Below, one piece after another: positions 1-9,267 of a stretch of DNA of 64,000 nucleotides. The translations under genes and the position numbers were made by a program. Every line of letters starts with the position of its first letter. Within the stretch, counting starts at the first letter, position 1. This stretch comes from Candidatus Zixiibacteriota bacterium (GTDB lineage: Bacteria > Zixibacteria > MSB-5A5 > GN15 > JAAZOE01), in contig JAGLON010000006.1 of assembly GCA_023138975.1 (NCBI GenBank), positions 106,999-170,998 of the forward strand. The letters are read 5' to 3'. Under the pieces are notes generated by a model that was not told the DNA's origin, ran no database searches, and was given only the letters and a program-made list of their open reading frames with translations.

Positions 1-1738
1 CGGTCTTTAGTCCTGAAAACGAACTATAGTCAATCGAATCAGGAATAGAAATTGACTCATTCTTACGATTTCGATCAATCTCTCGATCCTGTTTAGCGAG
101 ATACCCTCGATACTTTATTAGTATTGCCGCCTTTTCAAACACATCTAAGTTTACAGCTAACCCGTTATCCGGCAATTCATAAAGCAGATTGGGATTAAAG
201 TCCGGGCGACAGATCATATCCGCCATACTTAAGCTGCCCCGCTTGGTCTGCAGATCGAACTGCTGTTTCAGAAGGCTGCTCTTAATCCGTGTTGCTTCGA
301 GGTACTTGAGCATATCTGCAATTTCAGACTCATACTTATTTATTACCGTTAGCTCATCTTCGCTATAAATCCCGTATTGTTTTCCATAGCCGGACAGACG
401 GTCGAGCGCATTATCCTCCCGGAGGGCCAAACGGTATTCGGCTCGGCTGGTAAACATGCGATACGGTTCAGAAATATTACGCATCACTATATCATCGAGC
501 ATAACTCCGATGTACGCCTCGTGACGACCCGGAACACAGGGTTTTTCTTTCAATATATATAACGAAGCATTCAATCCGCTAATCAACCCCTGCGCCGCCG
601 CTTCCTCATAGCCGGAGGTTCCGTTTATCTGCCCGGCCATGAATAGGCCCTGTACATGTTTCGCCTCCAGCGATTGCTGTAGTTGATTAGGCGGTACAAA
701 ATCATATTCAATAGCATATCCCGGCTGGGTAATCCGGCATTCTTCCATGCCTATAATCGTTTGCGCTGCTAATAGTTGCACGTCTTCGGGAAGTGACGTC
801 GCAAACCCATTTAAGTAGATCTCGTCAGTCCCGGTACCTTCCGGTTCGATAAATATCTGATGTCTGGGCTTGTCGGAAAATCGGGTAACTTTATCCTCAA
901 TAGAAGGACAGTATCTCGGACCGGTACCCTCGATTTGCCCTGAGAACAACGGTGCCCGATCGAGGTTGCTATGAATTATACTGGCTGTTTCTGGAGTTGT
1001 ATACGTTAGGTAACAAAGAGCGCTATTGTCTATCTTGAGGTATTCATTTTTGAAGTGTGAAAACACCGGAGCCGGCTCATGCCCGGGTTGCTCCTCCGTC
1101 TTTGAATAGTCAATAGAATTCCCGTCAATTCGCGGGGGAGTCCCGGTTTTTAGTCGAGCCGTTTCAAACCCTGCCTTCTCCAGAGACTCAGTCATTCCAA
1201 TCGCCGCCGGTTCGTCTCGCCTTCCGGCTTGAATTTTTTTACTACCGATATGAATAAGCCCACCCAGAAACGTTCCAGTACAGAGTATAACGGCCTTGGC
1301 AGTGATATTATTCTTGTTTTTTAGTTTGAGTCCGCAGACTTTTCTATTTTCTATTAGAAGCCCAACCGCTTCATCTTCAATGACTTCAACGTACGGCAGA
1401 GAAGCTATAAAGTCAGAAACATACCGGCAATGACTCCGGCGGTCGCATTGGACCCGAGTTGACCTGACGGCCGGGCCTTTTGAGAGATTAAGCCGCCTGA
1501 ATTGAATTCCGGAGAAGTCAGCCGCCTGGCCGATGATACCGCCAAGAGCATCGACTTCGCGCACAAGGTGACCTTTACCGACTCCGCCAATAGCCGGATT
1601 GCAGGACATTAAAGCCAGTTTATCTTTGTCCATCGTTACCAGGCCGGTTTTCATTTTCATCCGGCTGGCCATTCGAACCGCCTCGGTCCCGGCATGTCCG
1701 CCGCCGACAACCAATATATCAAAATCTCTATTTCCCAT
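1..1738 (-). CDS. mnmG: MnmG (GidA), tRNA uridine-5-carboxymethylaminomethyl modification enzyme, C-terminus cut by window edge
   Basis: MnmG is the FAD-dependent partner of MnmE. Together they make the 5-carboxymethylaminomethyl modification of wobble uridine in tRNA, in the cytoplasm. The protein starts MGNRDFDILVVGGGHAGTEA, with the FAD-binding glycine-rich motif. Further in it carries the family blocks GKGHLV and FRRLNLSKGPAVRSTRVQCD. At the window edge it reads IPDSIDYSSFSGLKT, which matches the start of the C-terminal tRNA-binding region. About 579 codons are present and the family is usually about 620-630, so only some 45-50 residues are missing. The start is the ATG whose first base is 1738. 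It is on the same strand as mnmE but separated from it by 524 bases that carry parS. Confidence 0.95.
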   Translation of the reverse strand, partial: MGNRDFDILVVGGGHAGTEAVRMASRMKMKTGLVTMDKDKLALMSCNPAIGGVGKGHLVREVDALGGIIGQAADFSGIQFRRLNLSKGPAVRSTRVQCDRRSHCRYVSDFIASLPYVEVIEDEAVGLLIENRKVCGLKLKNKNNITAKAVILCTGTFLGGLIHIGSKKIQAGRRDEPAAIGMTESLEKAGFETARLKTGTPPRIDGNSIDYSKTEEQPGHEPAPVFSHFKNEYLKIDNSALCYLTYTTPETASIIHSNLDRAPLFSGQIEGTGPRYCPSIEDKVTRFSDKPRHQIFIEPEGTGTDEIYLNGFATSLPEDVQLLAAQTIIGMEECRITQPGYAIEYDFVPPNQLQQSLEAKHVQGLFMAGQINGTSGYEEAAAQGLISGLNASLYILKEKPCVPGRHEAYIGVMLDDIVMRNISEPYRMFTSRAEYRLALREDNALDRLSGYGKQYGIYSEDELTVINKYESEIADMLKYLEATRIKSSLLKQQFDLQTKRGSLSMADMICRPDFNPNLLYELPDNGLAVNLDVFEKAAILIKYRGYLAKQDREIDRNRKNESISIPDSIDYSSFSGLKT

Positions 1739-1853
1739 AGATAACCTGTATATATATCATTAATGGTACGCCGTCAATATTGATTTCTAGAGTATATTCT
1801 ATTCGGTGAAATCGACCACTTGCACAACCCATAGTCATAATAATTCTTAGCCC

Positions 1854-1869
1854 TGTTTCACGTGAAACA
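1854..1869. promoter_or_regulatory. parS, ParB-binding centromere site
   Basis: The 16-base palindrome TGTTTCACGTGAAACA matches the conserved bacterial parS consensus exactly, and the symmetry extends one base further on each side (1853-1870). ParB binds this site to load and spread for chromosome segregation. Lying next to mnmG is typical, because parAB usually sit beside mnmG-rsmG near the origin. parA and parB are not in the window and may lie just to the left. I found no second exact copy here. Confidence 0.92.
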
Positions 1870-1964
1870 GGCGTAGCCTGTTTTCAGCTATCGCGTAGAT
1901 GACCATACTATTGTAATCATAAGCTATGCTTAGTACGACGCGGCTTCTCCTGCTCTAAAATTTA

Positions 1965-2043
1965 GTAGGTCGAAACCCCTGTGGTCTTGACAACACTTAT
2001 CGCGCATTGCGCGAATGTCAAAACCACAGGGGTTTTGACCTAC
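1965..2043. repeat. Long imperfect inverted repeat (28-base arms)
   Basis: Arms 1965-1992 and 2016-2043 are reverse complements at 26 of 28 positions. Both contain the core ACCCCTGTGG or its complement. The 23-base loop holds CGCGCATTGCGCG, itself nearly palindromic. As RNA this would be a very stable hairpin. It could terminate or stabilise the mnmE-end transcript, or be a dispersed palindromic element. There is no T-run right after it, so a simple intrinsic terminator is less likely. Confidence 0.75.
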
Positions 2044-2112
2044 GGACTTTTGGTAAATTAAAAAACCTCTAAAATATAATAGTAAATACAATTACTCAAA
2101 TCACAAACTTAA

Positions 2113-2170
2113 CTCGGTGTCATTCAGAGGAGCGAGGCTCGGTAGAGCTGAGTGACGTAGGAATCTCATG
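2113..2170. repeat. Dispersed repeat, copy 1 (R1 family)
   Basis: The ends CTCGGTGTCATTCAGAGG and GACGTAGGAATCTCATG recur in inverted orientation at 47656-47733 with a different middle. The element shows dyad symmetry (GTCATTC near one end, GGAATC near the other), like a short dispersed palindromic repeat. No protein is encoded. Confidence 0.65.
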
Positions 2171-2262
2171 GGTTTGTCAGGGGTAAAAAAAAGTAAGGCA
2201 TGAGCTACCCACTGCGTGAGGACTATAATCCAAATGAATTCAATGCTCTATAATGCTAATTG

Positions 2263-3627
2263 TCACTTACCAATACAGAAATTGGCAAATATTTCATCGA
2301 GGATCTGTTCCGTGTAGATGTGACCGGTGATTTCTCCGATAGTATCAGCAGCCTGTCGAAGCTCCAGAGAGACGATCTCGGCCGGCATATCGATAATCTT
2401 GCGGATATTCTTTAAGTGAATCAGGCAGGAGTCGATCTTCTTCTTATGCCTCTCCGAGGTGACAACAATAGATTCTGTTAAATCGGAGACTCCGGCTAAT
2501 TTGTGAATCTCTCTAAGTAAAGATTTAATACCCCGTCCGGTCCTGGCGGAAATAACGCAAAGGGGAGAGCTATCCAGCTTTTTTACCCAGGCCAATTCCG
2601 ATGACTTCAGAGCCTTACAGATATCCGCCTTGTTCAAAACCGTAATCATCTGCTGATGCTTTTTAAGATTGAGTTTTGCCAACGGTTTAGGGCGGTTATT
2701 GATATCCTCGATATAGAGAATCAGATCGGCTTTGCTGATAATCTTTTTAGATAATGCTATTCCAGCTTTTTCTATTTGCCCCCGACCAGTCCTAAGACCA
2801 GCGGTATCATACAGTTCAACCGGCAACCCATCGATGTCGATCCATTCCGAAATATAATCCCTGGTCGTTCCCGGAATCGGCGTCACCAGCGACCTGGTGT
2901 GCTTGATAAGCTTATTAAACAAAGAAGACTTGCCAACGTTGGGAGCTCCCAGCAGGATTACTCGATAGCCGTCTCTGATAATCCGGCCGGTCCGATAGCT
3001 ATCGTTGAGCGCTGACAGCTCCTCAATAATAGAATCAAGCTGCTTATGGAGCATTTTCCGACCGATAGTACCAACCGAATCCTCGTCGGGGAAATCAATA
3101 TCGGCCTCAATTTCGGCCAGCAATCGAACAATATTATGTCTTATATTATTTATATATGTTCCATAATTACCAATAAGATGCTCGCGCGATAAGCGGTAAG
3201 CCAGATCGGTCTTGGCCGCTACAATATCGGCCGCCCCTTCAAGCCGGGATAAATCTTCGCCGCTGTTAACAAATCGTCGCTGTGAGAACTCGCCCGCTTC
3301 AGCCGGCCGACAGTTCAATTGGAGGACTCGGTTTAAAATTGTCCGAAGAACAACCGCTCCGGCATGGCAGTATATTTCAACCAAATCTTCACCGGTATAA
3401 CTTTTCGGCCCCGGCATGAAAACCGTCATGACCTCGTCGAGGATTTCCTTGTGACTGTCAATAAGATGGCCGACTCTGAGAAGGTACGGAGTCGGCCGAG
3501 ATTTCTTGCTATGTGGTACAAAGATACTGTTCAGGATATCGCGGGAATCAGGGCCTGAAACCCGGATGACTCCGATGCCTCCCGACCCGGTCGGCGTCGC
3601 GATAGCCGCTATCGTATCATCATGCAT
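2263..3627 (-). CDS. mnmE: MnmE (TrmE), tRNA modification GTPase
   Basis: MnmE is the GTPase partner of MnmG in wobble-uridine modification and binds a one-carbon folate. The 454-residue length is normal. The N-terminal folate/dimerisation domain starts MHDDTIAAIATPTGSGGIGV. The inserted G domain has G1 GAPNVGKSS (about 227-235), TTRD (254-257), DTAGLR (274-279) and NKAD (332-335). The last residues, FCIGK, carry the invariant catalytic cysteine. The start overlaps the end of yidC by 8 bases, which suggests translational coupling in one rpmH-rnpA-yidD-yidC-mnmE operon. Confidence 0.97.
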   Translation of the reverse strand: MHDDTIAAIATPTGSGGIGVIRVSGPDSRDILNSIFVPHSKKSRPTPYLLRVGHLIDSHKEILDEVMTVFMPGPKSYTGEDLVEIYCHAGAVVLRTILNRVLQLNCRPAEAGEFSQRRFVNSGEDLSRLEGAADIVAAKTDLAYRLSREHLIGNYGTYINNIRHNIVRLLAEIEADIDFPDEDSVGTIGRKMLHKQLDSIIEELSALNDSYRTGRIIRDGYRVILLGAPNVGKSSLFNKLIKHTRSLVTPIPGTTRDYISEWIDIDGLPVELYDTAGLRTGRGQIEKAGIALSKKIISKADLILYIEDINNRPKPLAKLNLKKHQQMITVLNKADICKALKSSELAWVKKLDSSPLCVISARTGRGIKSLLREIHKLAGVSDLTESIVVTSERHKKKIDSCLIHLKNIRKIIDMPAEIVSLELRQAADTIGEITGHIYTEQILDEIFANFCIGK

Positions 3628-5314
3628 CCATTACCTGCGGGTTTTGCTCATCCTTTTTGGCCTGCTGTTTCCTCACGAGAATTGTTTCTGCGAGTGCCAG
3701 GATATTGAATCCGGTCCAATACAGCACCAGGCCTACCGGGAAGGTGTGGAACAAATAGCCGAATAACAGCGGCATCATATAGACCATCATCTTGTGCTTC
3801 GGGTCAGTCATGGTCATCTTTTGCTGGACAAACATACTCAAGGCCATGATTATCGGTAGAATATAGTAAGGATCCGCAACCGAAAGGTCAGTGATATACC
3901 CGATAAAATGAGCTCCGCGAAATTCTATTGTAGTTTTAAAAACTGTAAACAGGGCAAAGAAGATCGGCATCTGAGGAAGCATCGGCAGGCAGCCTGATAG
4001 CGGATTGGCTCCGGCATCCTTATACAGCTTCATCATTTCCTTATTAAGCTTTTTCGGATCGTTTTTAAATTTCTCCTGCAGCTTCTTCATTTTCGGCTGC
4101 AAGTCTTTCATCTTTCCCATGGCCGCCGTCTGTTTGCGGCTTAGCGGGAATGTTATCAGTTTGATAAGCAGGGCAAAAATCAGGACAACAAAACCATAAT
4201 TGGGAACCAGGTTATACAATTTTGGCAGCAGCCAGATAATTCCTATTGAAAACGGCTTAATAATTACCCATCCCATAGAGGTCAGGTCTTCTAAGCCAAG
4301 ATTATACTCTTTGAGATTTTGATAATGAATCGGTCCGGCATAGATTAAAAAGGAATCGGTTATTGAGCCGGCATTGCCCATCTGCATACTCACACCGGTG
4401 GTAAGAGCTCGTCTTGTAACTTCATCACCCTGAATTATAACCTCACGCTTGGTTCCTTTTACCATGACGCCGATGCCGTTTCGGCTCTGAGGAATCATAA
4501 GCATCGAAAAGTATTTTGTTCTCAGTCCTGCCCATTCAGTTACGGGGCTTTCATTATACTCATCCATCTTGTTATTGTCATAGTCATCATACTCGTAAAA
4601 CTCGCCGCCCATCCGAGCTACAGAACGATAGTAATTATCATAATCATCAGAGATATCTTTCTCGGTCGGATTCGGGGTAATATCCCAAACCACCTGATAT
4701 GACCGTTCAAACCCGAACGTCTCAATGCCATTGACGGTGATTTCAAAGCCGATGTCATATTTGTCAGGATAAATCGTGTAGGTTTTCGTTATTTGCCCAC
4801 CGGCTCCATTATCATGAACGTAGCTGATTTTCCTCGGAGAACTTCCGGCACTAAGCTCAAAGTCTGTTGCGGTCGTGGAAAACTGCTTGTTACTGCCACG
4901 GTAGCCTCGAGCACTGGTCTCAAAATCAGGGACAACGATATGGTCCGATTCGGCCAGGACAACGTTACCGCTGTCGTGATAAAAATAATCCCGAAGAAGA
5001 ATCTTGTTTATGCCACCGCCTCGGTTGGTAAACTTAAGGACATACTTTGGGGTTGTTACAACAATCTCTCTCGTTTCAAACGTGCTGTCGAAAACAACCA
5101 TTTCCTGGGTGCTTGCTATATCAGCAGGAGCTTGAGAAGAACTTGCCGGCGCAATCGGTTGAGATTGAATCGGCGCTCCAGTGGAATCTACTAACGTCGT
5201 CTGAGCCGGAGCCGGTGGTGGTGGTGTATAGAGTCCGGTTATCTCAAGAATCTTAGACCAGAAGACTAATAGTAAAACACATGCTACGACAACAATTAAA
5301 TTTTTCTTATCCAC
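3620..5314 (-). CDS. yidC: YidC membrane protein insertase
   Basis: YidC inserts and folds inner-membrane proteins, with or without SecYEG. The 564-residue protein has the Gram-negative layout. There is one N-terminal membrane helix (about 6-25), a proline-rich linker, a large periplasmic beta domain (about 70-340), then the conserved five-helix insertase core (about 355-550) with SGCLPMLPQMPIFFALFTVF-like sequence. The start is GTG at 5314 with AGAGG upstream. It follows yidD by 20 bases and runs into mnmE. The C-terminal tail is short and lysine-containing. Confidence 0.97.
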   Translation of the reverse strand: MDKKNLIVVVACVLLLVFWSKILEITGLYTPPPPAPAQTTLVDSTGAPIQSQPIAPASSSQAPADIASTQEMVVFDSTFETREIVVTTPKYVLKFTNRGGGINKILLRDYFYHDSGNVVLAESDHIVVPDFETSARGYRGSNKQFSTTATDFELSAGSSPRKISYVHDNGAGGQITKTYTIYPDKYDIGFEITVNGIETFGFERSYQVVWDITPNPTEKDISDDYDNYYRSVARMGGEFYEYDDYDNNKMDEYNESPVTEWAGLRTKYFSMLMIPQSRNGIGVMVKGTKREVIIQGDEVTRRALTTGVSMQMGNAGSITDSFLIYAGPIHYQNLKEYNLGLEDLTSMGWVIIKPFSIGIIWLLPKLYNLVPNYGFVVLIFALLIKLITFPLSRKQTAAMGKMKDLQPKMKKLQEKFKNDPKKLNKEMMKLYKDAGANPLSGCLPMLPQMPIFFALFTVFKTTIEFRGAHFIGYITDLSVADPYYILPIIMALSMFVQQKMTMTDPKHKMMVYMMPLLFGYLFHTFPVGLVLYWTGFNILALAETILVRKQQAKKDEQNPQVMDA

Positions 5315-5334
5315 AACAACCTCTTAAACAAAAT

Positions 5335-5580
5335 CTATTCAACCGGGTCACAACCGCCCGGAAACAGCGGATTACATCTCAGAACCCGCTTTATCGTCAT
5401 CCAGCCGCCTTTGAAGGCGCCATATTTGGAAATAGCATCAAGGCCGTATTGGGAGCAGGTTGGATAAAATCGGCATTGAGCGAACATACTCATGAGAGGG
5501 CTTAAGAACAAGCGGTACAATTTGATACACCCCAAGAACAACCAGGCCATAGGGGATAGCCGGTGCTTATTTCCAACCAT
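5335..5580 (-). CDS. yidD: YidD, membrane protein insertion efficiency factor
   Basis: YidD is a small inner-membrane-associated protein that helps YidC-dependent insertion. The family core is clear: [20 protein letters not shown] and [20 protein letters not shown], ending CDPVE. I take the ATG at 5580, which overlaps the end of rnpA by 14 bases. A TTG at 5601 and an ATG at 5550 are alternatives, and none has a good ribosome-binding site, so the N-terminus is uncertain. It sits between rnpA and yidC in the usual order. Confidence 0.93.
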   Translation of the reverse strand: MVGNKHRLSPMAWLFLGCIKLYRLFLSPLMSMFAQCRFYPTCSQYGLDAISKYGAFKGGWMTIKRVLRCNPLFPGGCDPVE

Positions 5581-5920
5581 AATAGGCTTCAAAGTCGGCA
5601 AGGAAATCGTCCTGTTTTACCTTGTCGGTTAACATTTCCGGAATAACCCGGATAATATAATCAAAACCGGAAGTAATCCGGTATCGGTTCTTTCTTATTA
5701 TATCCCGCAAAACGCGTTTTATTCGATTTCTTTTAGGTGCATGCCCGCATTTCTTTGAAACAACAAAACAAAATCTTGCCTCCGGTAAAATAACCTCATT
5801 CGGAGATTTTGACCGGTAAAAAACAAGCCGCTTGCCTCGGGAAATATCCCGACGGGCATACACGGCTTGAATATCGTTTTTATTCTTCAGTCGGCAAGCA
5901 GCCGGAAACCGATTATCCAC
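5567..5920 (-). CDS. rnpA: RnpA, protein component of ribonuclease P
   Basis: RnpA assists the RNase P RNA in cutting the 5' leader from pre-tRNA. The protein is 117 residues, a normal length. It has the N-terminal [20 protein letters not shown] region, the [22 protein letters not shown] signature with its arginine/lysine-rich helix, and a typical C-terminus. The start is GTG at 5920, only 2 bases after the rpmH stop, so the two genes are tightly coupled. The RNase P RNA gene was not seen in this window. Confidence 0.95.
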   Translation of the reverse strand: MDNRFPAACRLKNKNDIQAVYARRDISRGKRLVFYRSKSPNEVILPEARFCFVVSKKCGHAPKRNRIKRVLRDIIRKNRYRITSGFDYIIRVIPEMLTDKVKQDDFLADFEAYYGWK

Positions 5921-5922
5921 CG

Positions 5923-6075
5923 CTATTTTTTACGGCCAATACGGACGGTCAAGCGTTTTCTGCCTTTCGCCCTACGGCGGGACAGGACGCGACGTCCACC
6001 CTTTGAGCTCATCCGTTCACGGAAACCATGGTCGTTGACCATTTTCCGATTGGATGGCTGATACGTTCTTTTCAT
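5923..6075 (-). CDS. rpmH: Ribosomal protein bL34
   Basis: The product is 50 residues, beginning [20 protein letters not shown] and ending TVRIGRKK. It contains the bL34 core [20 protein letters not shown]. bL34 is a basic protein of the large ribosomal subunit. It is first in the operon rpmH-rnpA-yidD-yidC-mnmE, directly behind a strong promoter at 6118-6145. In many bacteria dnaA lies next to rpmH on the opposite strand. Here it does not. Confidence 0.98.
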   Translation of the reverse strand: MKRTYQPSNRKMVNDHGFRERMSSKGGRRVLSRRRAKGRKRLTVRIGRKK

Positions 6076-6117
6076 TTTCTAAACCCAATCGTTGCAGTTT
6101 TTTATTTCGAGCCTATA

Positions 6118-6145
6118 ATTATAACAAATTAGCTTTGCCTGTCAA
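6118..6145 (-). promoter_or_regulatory. Sigma-70 type promoter of the rpmH operon
   Basis: On the minus strand TTGACA (6140-6145) and TATAAT (6118-6123) are both perfect consensus hexamers separated by 16 bases. The -10 ends about 42 bases upstream of the rpmH ATG. This is the best promoter in the window and fits a highly expressed ribosomal-protein operon. Confidence 0.85.
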
Positions 6146-6600
6146 GCGTTATCTATACGCAAATCAGACTTTAAATCATTGGAAGATAGATAGCTTAGCG
6201 GGAGAAAAAAGTAGAAAACAGGTGTTTTTTCATACCCATCTCAAAGAGTGTCATTTTAGAGCTTAAAAACGTTATTTTTTTGGGGGGTTTTCTCACAGCA
6301 AGGGATTGGGTGCCCCGACCCCAGCTGTACGGGACTAAAGCATTCATGGTTGGGATGAGATAAGTCAGAATAATGTTATCCAGTTTTTTAGATATGAATA
6401 AGTAGTAGATCAACAATATTTCGTACCCATTGGGTGCTGCACAAAGTAATAACAACCTGCTATTATAATTAATCTAATTACTGTTTTATTTGACATACCT
6501 GTAATATTCCACGTCTATAACTAATATGGGAAGAAATCTATTCTATCGGTGTATAATATATATCAGGGGCTCAATGTAAAACATGCAAGGAGGATGAAAT
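6146..6600. other. Intergenic region upstream of rpmH and of the 6601 gene
   Basis: I see no gene in these 455 bases. A TTGACA lies at 6490-6495 but without a well-spaced -10, and a TATAAT at 6552-6557 lacks a matching -35. AAGGAGG lies just before the ATG at 6601. I found no DnaA boxes, which matters because this is the side of rpmH where dnaA and oriC often lie. Confidence 0.6.
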
Positions 6601-9267
6601 ATGTATAAAACAAGCAAAACGATTGTGCTGGTACTGGGAATGATGGTACTTTTCGGTATATCTACCATATGCCATGCATCACAACCCCGAATCCCACAAC
6701 CGATTGATGCTACCTTTGAATTGGTCGGACCGCTGCAAAAGAATGTCCCGATTACATTTAAAGTAATTTATGGTCCTAAGCCGGGACATGATCGCGGCAA
6801 TAAAACAGGTAAAATTACTGCGTTTGTATATCAATTTCGAGCAAGAGATGATACGGTTAGCTTTACAAGCTGGGAAACAGAGTTTGATGAGAACCTAACT
6901 GCAACCAGGAAAATCGAGTTATCAATTCCAGATAATGATACAATTGCAGTGGAGATAGTTGCTTGGTGTGGAGTATTCTCTGCAAGAGTATTACGTACTT
7001 TTATCACAACAGATGATAAGGTAGAATATCATGAAAAATTCTATATTCCATTCATCGATAGATACCCTGCCAATTCTATTGTAGCACGAAGTCCAGATCT
7101 GCTCAAAAAACCCAGTCATCCAGATCGTGATACATTAACGGTAGAGCAATTGGATATCAAATACAATGTTCTAATTGATCTAAAAAATGATAAACTACGT
7201 GAATCGGCTAAAAACATACTGGGTGTAATATCAGAATCAAATAAAACTGATATTTGCAGTACCTGTTATATTATGGATATTTCTTTAGGTGATATTTACC
7301 AGTTACTTGATGTCGGAATAAAGCCAGAAGCAACGTCTCCCGCCCCCTGGGAACAGAAGAAGGAAACACCCAATGACAGTTTACCAGAAATAGAGGATAC
7401 TCAAGGAGTATTAGATGAGAAACTATCCCCCAAGTCACTTGATGGCTTCTCGCTTGATCATGTGGAAGGTTTAGCCGCACCCGGTGTATTGGCATTAGGA
7501 GTGCCGATTACTTTTTATCTGCGTATGAATAATCCATCAAGTACTAGATATTATGCAATCGCGAATGGATTTCGAGTCTACTCTGATGACGATGCCGATT
7601 GGAATAGCTTTTCCCCTGATACACTCAGCCATGGTTGGGATGATATGTTTGATTTCTTTTATGAAATCAGGAGTTTTAGTGCTGATGGTATTGGGAGTGA
7701 TACATCTGGTTATAGTGGATTCAATTGGTACAATGACGGTTTACCACCTTATTTTGATGAAGTCGCATATACAATAACAATCGGTCCGTTTGATATGTCT
7801 TCCGCAGGAAAAACAATCTGTCTTGACTCTTGCAAGTATGGTTCTTCTGGAACTTGGGGATGGTCTGATAGCTTAGGTGTGAATATGTTCGAACCGAATT
7901 GGGATGGACCTCATTGTTTTACGATTTCAAACAACATAATTTATTCAGGTCAATTGTTATATTATGAGAAAACAGCTTCCGGTAACTATCAGGTGCCTAT
8001 GCGCAATATTAGAGTGGAAATGTTCGATGAGGATACATATTGGGATGATTCGTTAGGAGTCACAAGTACAGATGATAGTGGTTACTTTAGTTTTGATCCT
8101 GTTGAAAATGATGATGGGTGGTTTGATGATTCTTTAGATATCTATTTTAAGATAAAAGCCGTAAATGAAACGGCATATTACACAGAGGAATATAATGGTG
8201 ATACGCTATTGATCCAAACTGAGGTACAAAATAACATGGCAAGCGGAATTCACGACACGACATTTATAGCTGATACTAGTTCAAGCGGTATGTTTTTTGT
8301 TATCAACGCTGTCAAGGACGCGCATGATTATTGGGATACAACTGCCAGTATTAATCTCAATGCTATTCAAGTTGTCTACGACGATCATAACGACACCCTA
8401 AGATCTTATTATCAACCGGGCTTAGAATTTATACATATTGAGAATTACGACTCTGCACAGCTTGCTTTTCCCGATACGTATGATGATGATATCATCTACC
8501 ATGAATATGGACACTATATTGAGGATATGTGTAATTTTTTTGATGGTGGTGGTGGGAGTCATGGTTGGCTTGATATAATTAATCCAGAATTAGCCGCATC
8601 TGAAGGATTTGCACATTTCTTTTCCGGCATATTACGCAATAGCGAGTATCAAATTAACTTTGAGCCTGGATTCTATAATTTCCATTCGTTCAATTTAGAG
8701 AATGGCGAATACAGATTTAATAATATACGACAATTTTCCGGTAATAATTATGGACATGAAAACGAATGTGCAGTTGCCGGAATACTGTGGGATATTTATG
8801 ATTATGAAAGCACTTTAGACGATTACAGCACATATCAATGGCCACCAAATATTTGGCCACATCAAAATCCACAGAATCCAGATGCCGTCGGCGATTCCTT
8901 ATGTGATGGATATACGAATATTATGGATGTGTTGTTAAATCGGAACGTAGATGGCGCTCCACCTGACAATATATCAGAGTTCTGGCAAGCATGGTTTCAA
9001 ACGCCTTCAAATAATCATTTCAAGGCAATGCGGGATATCTGGTATGAGCATGGAATTATGAAATGCGGTGATACTAATTGCGACGGAGAGGTTAATGCTG
9101 GTGATGCCACATATATTATTAATTGGGCGTTTAAAGGCGGTCCGGCACCGATTCCAATTGAAGCTGGAGATGTTAATTGTGATGCCGGTACCAATATGGC
9201 TGACGCTGTTTATCTAATCAACTATACTATGAAAAACGGCCCGGTTCCTTGCGCCAGTTGTTTGTAA
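6601..9267 (+). CDS. Secreted HExxH metallopeptidase-like protein with C-terminal dockerin-like repeats
   Basis: This 888-residue exported protein has a clear N-terminal signal peptide (hydrophobic run about 9-24, ending HAS). The N-terminal half is beta-rich and unassigned. A zinc-protease-like motif HEYGH lies at 634-638, and a candidate third ligand E668 sits in SEGFAHFF about 30 residues on, the layout of gluzincins. The last about 65 residues are two dockerin-like calcium-binding segments (CGDTNCDGEVNAGDATYIIN and GDVNCDAGTNMADAVYLINY). A strong AAGGAGG precedes the ATG. The gene stands alone and is more AT-rich than the core genes. Protease activity and substrate are inference. The dockerin segment may act in surface attachment or sorting rather than in a cellulosome. 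Confidence 0.8.
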   Translation: MYKTSKTIVLVLGMMVLFGISTICHASQPRIPQPIDATFELVGPLQKNVPITFKVIYGPKPGHDRGNKTGKITAFVYQFRARDDTVSFTSWETEFDENLTATRKIELSIPDNDTIAVEIVAWCGVFSARVLRTFITTDDKVEYHEKFYIPFIDRYPANSIVARSPDLLKKPSHPDRDTLTVEQLDIKYNVLIDLKNDKLRESAKNILGVISESNKTDICSTCYIMDISLGDIYQLLDVGIKPEATSPAPWEQKKETPNDSLPEIEDTQGVLDEKLSPKSLDGFSLDHVEGLAAPGVLALGVPITFYLRMNNPSSTRYYAIANGFRVYSDDDADWNSFSPDTLSHGWDDMFDFFYEIRSFSADGIGSDTSGYSGFNWYNDGLPPYFDEVAYTITIGPFDMSSAGKTICLDSCKYGSSGTWGWSDSLGVNMFEPNWDGPHCFTISNNIIYSGQLLYYEKTASGNYQVPMRNIRVEMFDEDTYWDDSLGVTSTDDSGYFSFDPVENDDGWFDDSLDIYFKIKAVNETAYYTEEYNGDTLLIQTEVQNNMASGIHDTTFIADTSSSGMFFVINAVKDAHDYWDTTASINLNAIQVVYDDHNDTLRSYYQPGLEFIHIENYDSAQLAFPDTYDDDIIYHEYGHYIEDMCNFFDGGGGSHGWLDIINPELAASEGFAHFFSGILRNSEYQINFEPGFYNFHSFNLENGEYRFNNIRQFSGNNYGHENECAVAGILWDIYDYESTLDDYSTYQWPPNIWPHQNPQNPDAVGDSLCDGYTNIMDVLLNRNVDGAPPDNISEFWQAWFQTPSNNHFKAMRDIWYEHGIMKCGDTNCDGEVNAGDATYIINWAFKGGPAPIPIEAGDVNCDAGTNMADAVYLINYTMKNGPVPCASCL

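Larger units (their letters stand above)
1739..2262. other. Intergenic region between mnmE and mnmG
   Basis: No coding sequence is visible in this 524-base gap. It holds a perfect parS palindrome (1854-1869), a 79-base inverted repeat (1965-2043) and one copy of a dispersed repeat (2113-2170), all listed separately. The mnmG promoter should lie at the low-coordinate end, but I see no clear -35/-10 pair. Confidence 0.7.

Noticed and set aside
4793-5194. 133-codon plus-strand ORF inside yidC
   Set aside because: Antisense to the clearly conserved yidC; composition explained by the opposite frame.
5307-5315. TTATCCACA overlapping the yidC start, and a similar box at 50230-50238
   Set aside because: Single DnaA-box matches inside or beside coding sequence without clustering; the yidC one is created by the GTG GAT AAG start.
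6195-6455. 86-codon minus-strand ORF upstream of rpmH
   Set aside because: No ribosome-binding site, low-complexity content, and it lies behind the rpmH promoter; nothing supports it.
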